In this document: positions 59,134 through 64,000 of the stretch, in pieces
How positions within the stretch are numbered: position 1 is the stretch's first letter
How the letters are laid out: each line of letters starts with the position of its first letter
Program-made: the position numbers and the translations under genes
Assembly: GCF_000384315.1 (NCBI RefSeq)
Contig: NZ_ARVW01000001.1
Coordinates: 1,373,746 to 1,437,745 of the forward strand
Origin: Amycolatopsis nigrescens CSC17Ta-90
GTDB taxonomy: Bacteria > Actinomycetota > Actinomycetes > Mycobacteriales > Pseudonocardiaceae
DNA: 64,000 nt
Reading direction: 5' to 3'
The notes under the pieces: generated by a model
Databases searched by the model: none
Told to the model about the DNA's origin: nothing
The model's input: the letters and a program-made list of their open reading frames with translations, nothing else

Positions 59134-59592
59134 CTACTTGAGGTGCTTGCCGGCTTCGAGGTACTCCTTGGCGTTGGCCAGTTCCTCCGGCACCGCCTTG
59201 GCCAGCCAGCGGTTGAACATCGGGTTGAACAGCCAGGCCACCGGCTTCTTGAAATCGAAGTTCAGCGCACGGGTGACCTTCGTGCCCTCATCAGTCTCCT
59301 CGCAGGTGAAGAAGGCGGTGAAGGTCATCAACGCGTCGGTCCAGGCCGGTACCCCGGAGATGTCGATGCGGTTGCCCTTCGCCACCACCCGCTGGGTGGT
59401 CTTCGGCCCCGGCATGCCCAGCACCTTCGGCGAAAAACGCAGCAGGACACCGTTGCCGTCTTCGGCGTCCTCGATCGAATGGATCTTGCCGAGCTTTTCG
59501 TCGACCTTGCGGTACTCGCGCAGATCCATGACGAAGTCGATGATGTCCCCGGGCGGCCGGTCAATGATTATCGTGGCCTCACCGTACGCCAT
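59134..59592 (-). CDS. SRPBCC (polyketide-cyclase/dehydrase-like) protein
   Basis: A 152-aa START/SRPBCC-fold protein: IIIDRPPGDIIDFVMDLREY at the N-terminus, WTDALMTFTAFFTCEETDEGTKV in the middle, and a C-terminal helix (NPMFNRWLAKAVPEELANAKE) lining the cavity. Such proteins bind hydrophobic ligands and in polyketide clusters often guide cyclisation. It lies 16 bp upstream of the PPTase gene on the same strand and is probably cotranscribed. Precise role unknown. Confidence 0.82.
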   Translation of the reverse strand: MAYGEATIIIDRPPGDIIDFVMDLREYRKVDEKLGKIHSIEDAEDGNGVLLRFSPKVLGMPGPKTTQRVVAKGNRIDISGVPAWTDALMTFTAFFTCEETDEGTKVTRALNFDFKKPVAWLFNPMFNRWLAKAVPEELANAKEYLEAGKHLK

Positions 59593-59700
59593 TATGCGTC
59601 ACCTTTCCGCGCCTGATCTATGCCTGACCGATAACCGTCGAAGTACCGCCGACCCTAGCATCGGAGGCGTACCCGGTCGATTTTTCCCGAGCCGGCCGGA

Positions 59701-60402
59701 TCAGGCGGACGCGGACCGGTAGATATTCACCCTGTCGTCCAGTCCCAGTACCGCTGGATCCGCCCTGCCGGTGGCCGCGAGCACGAAATCCCGGGCGTCA
59801 CCGGCGACGGCTTCACCACCGCCGCGGATATCGAGTTTTTCCACCCCGTCCAGCACCAGGGTGGCCGGTCCCCAGCCCCACAGGCCGAGCGTCTCGGCCA
59901 GGTGCACCACGCTCGCCCGCAGCCCGGTGCCCCGGTCCGGCTCCCGGCCGACCGCGCTGAGCACGTCGTCACCGTGCACGTACAGCTCGTACCAGAGCAC
60001 CAGCACCGCGCGGCGGAGCGGACCGGGGAAACCGCCGGGTGCCCTGGCAACCCATGCCTCGTCGGTGAACCCGTCCAGCACCGTCCCGCACAGCCGTCCG
60101 GCCCGCGCGAGTTCCTTCGCCACCTTCGCCGGTGTGTGGTCGCGACGTTCGGCCGCCTGCCGCGCGGTCACCTCGGGCAGGCCCTGGCCCTCCATCCGGC
60201 CGACCGCGACCTCGCTGAACAGCCCGGCGACATGTCCGGCCACGTCCCGCACCTGCCAGCCTTCGCAGCGGCTCGGCCTGGTCCATTCGTCCTCGTCCAG
60301 CGACCGCAGCAGCTCCGCGAACCACTCGCAGTACCCGGCGATCCCGGCCATCACCTCGGTGCGCGGCAGCACCAGCGGCGGCTCCGCCTGCCTGGCCCTC
60401 AT
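59701..60402 (-). CDS. Maleylpyruvate-isomerase-N/DinB-fold protein (TIGR03083 type)
   Basis: A 233-aa protein: GYCEWFAELLRSLDEDEWTRP, SRCEGWQVRDVAGHVAGLFSE (metal-binding His in VAGHVAG) and LVLWYELYVHGDDVLSAVG (His about residue 146). This is the mycothiol-dependent maleylpyruvate isomerase / DinB fold, often a thiol-dependent isomerase or transferase in actinomycetes. The ATG overlaps the stop of the set-2 KS-like gene (ATGA). A role in double-bond isomerisation of a polyene or in mycothiol conjugation is conceivable (inference). Confidence 0.82.
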   Translation of the reverse strand: MRARQAEPPLVLPRTEVMAGIAGYCEWFAELLRSLDEDEWTRPSRCEGWQVRDVAGHVAGLFSEVAVGRMEGQGLPEVTARQAAERRDHTPAKVAKELARAGRLCGTVLDGFTDEAWVARAPGGFPGPLRRAVLVLWYELYVHGDDVLSAVGREPDRGTGLRASVVHLAETLGLWGWGPATLVLDGVEKLDIRGGGEAVAGDARDFVLAATGRADPAVLGLDDRVNIYRSASA

Positions 60403-61091
60403 CGCGCGTCCCCTGCGGCCACCGGAACGTCACCAAATTCGGCGAGGCAGTCCTCCATCGCGGCCAGCGCGCCCTTCCCGGCACGCGCCGCGGCCTCGGC
60501 GGCGGCGATGATCGCGGGCAGCACGTCCGGCCCGGTGCCGGTGGTCAGCGCCAGTGCGGCGGCTTTGCTGCCGGTCCGTTCCGACGGGTTGCCGAGCTCG
60601 GCTTCGGCCGGGTCGTAGGCGACCACGAGCGCGAGCTTCGCCATCCCGCCGGCGAGATCCGCGCCGGCGGTGACCAGCGCCTGCCACAGCGCCTCCGCGT
60701 CCCCCGCCAGATGCGCGTTCGGCCCCCGGAATCCCTCCACAATGGACACCTGGCAGAGCGCGTTGTTGGCCAGCATGCGCAGCCAGCCGGTCGGGTTGGC
60801 GTCCTCCAGGATGTGCCTGCCGAGCCGGGTGTCGTCCTCGGCCGACCCGTCCGGGGTGAACGGCGGGTCCGGCTGCGCGCCGTCCCAGCCGCTGACCGTG
60901 TACAACGCGACCTCCGCCGGGTCGCAGCACGGATTGCGGCGGTACGCGGTCGCGGCAGCCACGAACGGTGCCAGCGACGCCCCGTCCAGGAACCGCAGCA
61001 CCTTCCGGGTCGCGAAACCCTTGGCCACCACCCGCAGATCCTGGCCCGCGTCCTCGCCGGTCGAGTACCCGGCGGCCAAAATGATACTCAT
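60399..61091 (-). CDS. Half-size ketosynthase-like partner (chain-length-factor-like), set 2
   Basis: A 230-aa paralogue of the protein at 55985, sharing the pattern WLRMLANNALCQVSIVEGFRGPN and AEALWQALVTAGADLAGGMAK, again without an active-site Cys. It is coupled to the KS of set 2 by an ATGA overlap and to the next gene by another. Keeping two such non-catalytic partners suggests two distinct KS heterodimers, perhaps for different chain lengths or stages. Confidence 0.8.
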   Translation of the reverse strand: MSIILAAGYSTGEDAGQDLRVVAKGFATRKVLRFLDGASLAPFVAAATAYRRNPCCDPAEVALYTVSGWDGAQPDPPFTPDGSAEDDTRLGRHILEDANPTGWLRMLANNALCQVSIVEGFRGPNAHLAGDAEALWQALVTAGADLAGGMAKLALVVAYDPAEAELGNPSERTGSKAAALALTTGTGPDVLPAIIAAAEAAARAGKGALAAMEDCLAEFGDVPVAAGDAR

Positions 61092-62278
61092 GCGACCCGC
61101 CCAAACACGAGCGAAGCGCTGTGCCCACCGAAACCGAAGCTGTTGCTCAGCACGTGGTCCAGTTCCTTCTCCCGTGCGCCGGTGGTGACGTAGTCGAGGT
61201 CGCACAACGGGTCCGGCTGCTCCAGGTTCGAGGTCGGCGGCACCACCGAGCTCCGCAGCGCCTGCACCGAAAGCGCGGCTTCGATCGCCCCGCAGGCACC
61301 CATCGTGTGCCCGAGCTGACTCTTGGTGGAGCTGACCGGCAACCGGTCGGCCCCGGCGCCGAACACCTTGCGGATCGCCAGTGTCTCCGAGGAGTCGTTG
61401 TCCTTGGTGCTGGTGCCGTGCGCGTTGACCCAGCCGATGTCCCCGGCGTCCAGCTTGGCGTCGTCGATCGCGCCGCGCATGGCCTGCTCCAGGCCAAGAC
61501 CGTCCGGCGGCGGGGCGAACATGTGGTACGCGTTCTGCCGCAGCCCGAAACCCTCGGCCAGCGCCAGCGGCTCCGCCCCACGCGCCTCGGCGTGCCGGGC
61601 GGACTCCAGCACCAGGAACGCGGCGCCCTCGGCGAGCACGAAACCGTCCCGGCGGGCGTCGAACGGGCAGGAGGCCTCTTCCGGCGGGCACTCGCGGGTG
61701 CTCATCACGTACAGGCTGGAGAAGGACATGTATTCGAAAGGCACGATCAGCGCGTCACAGCCACCGGCGAGCACCACGTCCGCGTTGCCGGTCTGGATCA
61801 GCCGCAGGCCGACCCCGATGGCCTGTGCGCTGCCGGCGCAGGCGCCGTAGGGGGCGCTGTAGCGGCCGGTGCCGGCGGTCGCGGCCACCTTTCCGGCGAT
61901 GTCCCGGATACCGATCAGCTTGCCGGTGTCGCCGTCGCGCGGCAGGCGGTTCTCGCCGTGGTTGGCCACCAGCGCGACGTCCACTCCGTCTTCCGCAGCG
62001 CCTGTGCCGTCTGCGTCATGCACCGGAAGCCCAGCGCTGCGCAGCGCCTCGGCGGCGGCGTGCAGGCCGTACTCCAGCGAGAGCGAGCGGTCGGCGGGCA
62101 GCGGGCCTTCGCGGCCGGGCACCATGCCGGCCACCCGACTGGAGGACGGGTAGGTCGGGAACCGTTCGAGCTTGCTCACCCCGGAACGGCCCTCCACCAC
62201 GCACCGCCAGGTGTCCTCGGCGGTCCAGCCGCCGGGGCTGACCATCCCGAGGCCGGTGACCCAGACCCGGTCAGACAC
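61088..62278 (-). CDS. Beta-ketoacyl-ACP synthase (FabF-type), set 2
   Basis: A 396-aa condensing enzyme, complete in motifs: Cys147 in YGACAGSAQ, His287 in NAHGTSTKDND, His324 in SQLGHTMG and the C-terminal SFGFGGHSAS. The GTG start overlaps the stop of the ACP of set 2 by 8 bp, the same arrangement as in set 1, which indicates duplication of an ACP-KS-partner cassette. The two KS proteins differ at very many positions whereas their ACPs are identical. Confidence 0.95.
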   Translation of the reverse strand: MSDRVWVTGLGMVSPGGWTAEDTWRCVVEGRSGVSKLERFPTYPSSSRVAGMVPGREGPLPADRSLSLEYGLHAAAEALRSAGLPVHDADGTGAAEDGVDVALVANHGENRLPRDGDTGKLIGIRDIAGKVAATAGTGRYSAPYGACAGSAQAIGVGLRLIQTGNADVVLAGGCDALIVPFEYMSFSSLYVMSTRECPPEEASCPFDARRDGFVLAEGAAFLVLESARHAEARGAEPLALAEGFGLRQNAYHMFAPPPDGLGLEQAMRGAIDDAKLDAGDIGWVNAHGTSTKDNDSSETLAIRKVFGAGADRLPVSSTKSQLGHTMGACGAIEAALSVQALRSSVVPPTSNLEQPDPLCDLDYVTTGAREKELDHVLSNSFGFGGHSASLVFGRVA

Positions 62279-62615
62279 CGGCGCCCACCCGTTCGGCGAT
62301 GAAGTCCACGACGTTGCCCACGGAGAGCCGACGGCTCACCTCGGCGAGCTGCGAGTCGGACAGACCACCATCCGAACCCATCTTCTCCGGCAGGAACCTG
62401 GCCAACTCGGTCAGCAGCTGCTTGACCTCACCATCATTCACCGAAATACCGAACTCACCCTTGAGCGACAAAATCAACTCCAGCAGATCAAGCGAGTCCG
62501 CATCCAGGTCATCGACCAACAGCGAATCCAACTCAATGGTATCGGCGTCGATTTCCAAATGCTTCGCCATCTGCACCCGGAGCCGCTCGAAAATCTGCCC
62601 GCGTTCCAACGCCAC
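62271..62615 (-). CDS. Acyl carrier protein, set 2 (identical to set 1)
   Basis: A 114-aa ACP with Ser41 in DLDADSLDLLEL. Its protein sequence is the same, residue for residue, as the ACP at 57834. The nucleotide differences are few and silent, and homology stops a short distance beyond the gene ends. The GTG start follows GGGGTG six bases upstream. It begins the second operon (ACP, KS, KS-like, isomerase-like), with the SRPBCC and PPTase genes after a 107-bp gap. Confidence 0.93.
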   Translation of the reverse strand: MALERGQIFERLRVQMAKHLEIDADTIELDSLLVDDLDADSLDLLELILSLKGEFGISVNDGEVKQLLTELARFLPEKMGSDGGLSDSQLAEVSRRLSVGNVVDFIAERVGAGV

Positions 62616-62919
62616 AGTGTCACCCCAACCAGCTTCGGTGGAATCCCCTACCGGCCGCAACCCAACCACCGGCACCGCGAAGACCACAACCAGAACGCCC
62701 CGCACCCACCCCACAACCGCAGATACCGAGCTGGCAAGGGTAATCGCGGGTTGCAACCACGCAAACCTGACAAACCAAGCACCGGTTCCTTGACAACATT
62801 CCAATAGCCGGACCTTGTTGCCTCTTTACCGCCAGACCCGCACTTGCCCCGCACTGAATAGGCAACGGCCAGGGTATCGTCGGCGCCGTTCGACGATTCA
62901 CGATCACGGGGGAGCTATC
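62616..62919. promoter_or_regulatory. Divergent gap between ACP set 2 and the dehydratase
   Basis: A 304-bp region with no credible gene; it should contain promoters for both directions. TTGACA occurs at 62790-62795 but no good -10 was found with it. GGGGGAG (62908-62914) is the ribosome binding site for the TTG start of the dehydratase gene. Confidence 0.4.
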
Positions 62920-63876
62920 TTGAGCGTTATGCACGATCCAGTCGACGGGGGCCGCCCGGAGGGTGGCTCGCGGCGGCTGGATGAAAATGACCTGCGGACC
63001 GAGGCCGAGCCGGTCGCCGTGCATAACGCTCATTCACATGGGACACCGCCTGAACGCGCGTCGCTGGTCGGCAGGCAATACTCACTGCCCGTACAGGAAG
63101 TGACCGAAAAAGGCGCCATCGCCTATGCCGAGGCCACCGGCGACGACCCCGCACGTTCGGTCGACCGGGGTTTCGCGCCGCCGATGTACGCGGTCCGGCT
63201 GATCGCCGGGCTGTGGCGCGCGGTGTACCAGGATCCGGTGCTGGGCACCGCGGACCAGCTCGTGCTGCACGCCGAGCAGCGCATGCTCTTCGCCGGCGAC
63301 CTCCGCATCGGCGCGCAGGTGCACGCACACGGCTGGGTGAAGGGCATGATCGGCTTCGGTTTCGGTGACGCCGCGCTGATCCGCAACGTGATCGCGGACG
63401 AGACCGGGCGGGTGCTGGTGTCGATGGAATGCACCCTGGCCATCCAGGGCAGCAGCGACTGCCCGCCGGACGGGCGCCGGGCCAGGGCGCTGGACCGCGG
63501 CGAGCAGGTGTGCACCGAGTCGCGGCTGCTCGACGAGCACGCGCCGCACCGGTACGCGGACGCCGCCGACGACCACAACCCGCTGCACCTGGACGACGAG
63601 CTGGCCAGGACCGCCGGGCACCCGTGCCGGATCGTGCACGGCATGTGCACCCTGGCCACCGGGTTCGCCGCGTTGAGCGAACGGCTGCTGCGGGATCCCG
63701 ATGACCGGGTCCGGTACCTGCGGGCCAGGTTCAGCCGGCCGGTGCTGCCCGGCAGCGAGGTGACCTACTCCGCGCACACCACCGGCGCGGCCGGCACCTA
63801 CGCGCTGTCGGCGAGCTGCGGCGGCCGCCCGGTGCTGAAGAACACCTGGCTCCGGCTGGCCGGTCAGAACCGATGA
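62920..63876 (+). CDS. Double-hotdog MaoC-type dehydratase with repeat-encoded N-terminus
   Basis: A 318-aa protein (TTG start, GGGGGAG five bases upstream; an ATG at 62929 is the alternative). The first 37 or so residues (including DPVDGGRPEGGSRRLDEND) are encoded by repeat copy D and have no enzyme-family character. The first hotdog domain starts about residue 45 (GRQYSLPVQEVTEKGAIAYAE). The second contains the hydratase motif YADAADDHNPLHLDDELA followed by HGMCTLA. It dehydrates 3-hydroxyacyl thioesters, completing the elongation cycle with FabG and the ketosynthases. Its stop overlaps the next start (ATGA). Confidence 0.85.
   Translation: MSVMHDPVDGGRPEGGSRRLDENDLRTEAEPVAVHNAHSHGTPPERASLVGRQYSLPVQEVTEKGAIAYAEATGDDPARSVDRGFAPPMYAVRLIAGLWRAVYQDPVLGTADQLVLHAEQRMLFAGDLRIGAQVHAHGWVKGMIGFGFGDAALIRNVIADETGRVLVSMECTLAIQGSSDCPPDGRRARALDRGEQVCTESRLLDEHAPHRYADAADDHNPLHLDDELARTAGHPCRIVHGMCTLATGFAALSERLLRDPDDRVRYLRARFSRPVLPGSEVTYSAHTTGAAGTYALSASCGGRPVLKNTWLRLAGQNR
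62921..63032 (+). repeat. Structured repeat, copy D (112 bp), inside a coding region
   Basis: Perfect 14-bp ends TGAGCGTTATGCAC (62921-62934) and GTGCATAACGCTCA (63019-63032). The 19-bp core is at 62952-62970 and the inner stem is ATCCAG...CTGGAT. It is open in the frame of the dehydratase gene and lies just after its ribosome binding site. Confidence 0.85.
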
Positions 63877-64000
63877 GCACAGCGGACCCAAGGGATGCAC
63901 GGAGCGGCCGAGTGTCCACAGCAGAACCCATGGTGGTGCGGCTGGACCGCGCGCCGGAGGCCGACCGGGAGCTGCTCGGCGGCAAGGGCGCCAGCCTGGT
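63873..64000 (+). CDS. ATP-binding domain protein of PEP-synthase/rifampin-phosphotransferase type (5' end only)
   Basis: Only about 42 codons are in the window. The ATG overlaps the dehydratase stop (ATGA). The segment PEADRELLGGKGASLV is the characteristic start of the PPDK/PEP-synthase ATP-grasp domain. Since the mobile His domain is in a separate protein at 50615, this gene may encode only the ATP-binding half, giving a two-protein phosphotransferase. The length cannot be judged from the window; a full-length second enzyme is the alternative. Confidence 0.72.
   Translation, partial: MSTADPRDARSGRVSTAEPMVVRLDRAPEADRELLGGKGASL

Noticed and set aside
62815..62919. Upstream start of the dehydratase at 62815
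   Set aside because: The added residues (RQTRTCPALNRQRPGYRRRR) look like non-coding translation; the TTG at 62920 has the strong RBS.

Overview
The window is high-GC actinomycete DNA. GTG and TTG starts, dense operons with 4-bp stop/start overlaps, NarL-type and PucR-type regulators and an F420-type oxidoreductase suggest a member of the Pseudonocardiales (Amycolatopsis-like). That placement is inference; no rRNA or other phylogenetic marker is present. No tRNA, CRISPR array or transposase was recognised.

Region 1 (1 to about 24.8 kb) looks like a biosynthetic cluster for a glycosylated, reduced polyketide or secondary lipid. A heteromeric acetyl-CoA carboxylase (fused carboxyltransferase, biotin carrier, start of the biotin carboxylase) can supply malonyl-CoA. 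A NarL-type two-component system lies next to it. A plus-strand operon encodes pyruvate-dehydrogenase-type E1 alpha and beta subunits with no E2/E3, a SnoaL-like protein, a flavoprotein and an NAD(P)-binding protein. Facing it is a minus-strand operon for a PUFA-synthase-like megasynthase, a free ACP, an alpha/beta hydrolase and a glycosyltransferase. The megasynthase is a 2254-aa protein (two nitronate-monooxygenase/PfaD-like domains, then KS-AT-ACP-KR) plus a 901-aa protein (AT-DH-permuted PPTase-like tail). An SDR, an aldo/keto-reductase-fold protein that has lost its catalytic tetrad, and an SMR exporter close the region.

Region 2 (24.9 to 46.8 kb) is mixed accessory and house-keeping DNA: cupin/LysR pair, L,D-transpeptidase lipoprotein, secreted protein, GNAT, a hydantoinase-like/DUF917/PucR operon, small DNA-binding proteins, XRE-TPR regulators, a hydantoinase/oxoprolinase A-B pair, a styrene-monooxygenase-like flavoprotein, a saccharopine-dehydrogenase-like protein, an LLM oxidoreductase, and a TetR/SDR pair sharing a large palindromic operator.

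Region 3 (46.8 to 64 kb and beyond) is a second biosynthetic cluster built on discrete type-II-like enzymes. It has two sets of KS + half-size KS-like partner + ACP, plus FabD, FabG, a double-hotdog dehydratase, two NAD(P) reductases, a Sfp-type PPTase and a SRPBCC protein. With these are a UbiA prenyltransferase, a flavoprotein, a tryptophan-2,3-dioxygenase-family enzyme, and what appears to be a rifampin-phosphotransferase-like enzyme split into two proteins. The two ACPs are identical in protein sequence although their partner synthases have diverged. The product could be a reduced acyl or polyene chain joined to a prenyl or tryptophan-derived unit, but nothing in the sequence fixes it.

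A family of about 114-bp structured intergenic repeats occurs four times (2947, 24788, 58441, 62921). Each copy has its own near-perfect terminal inverted repeats with compensatory changes and a shared 19-bp core. One copy supplies the last codons and stop of the PPTase gene, and another is read as the first codons of the dehydratase gene. Two arrays of a 22-bp repeat and two related palindromes also sit at gene ends.
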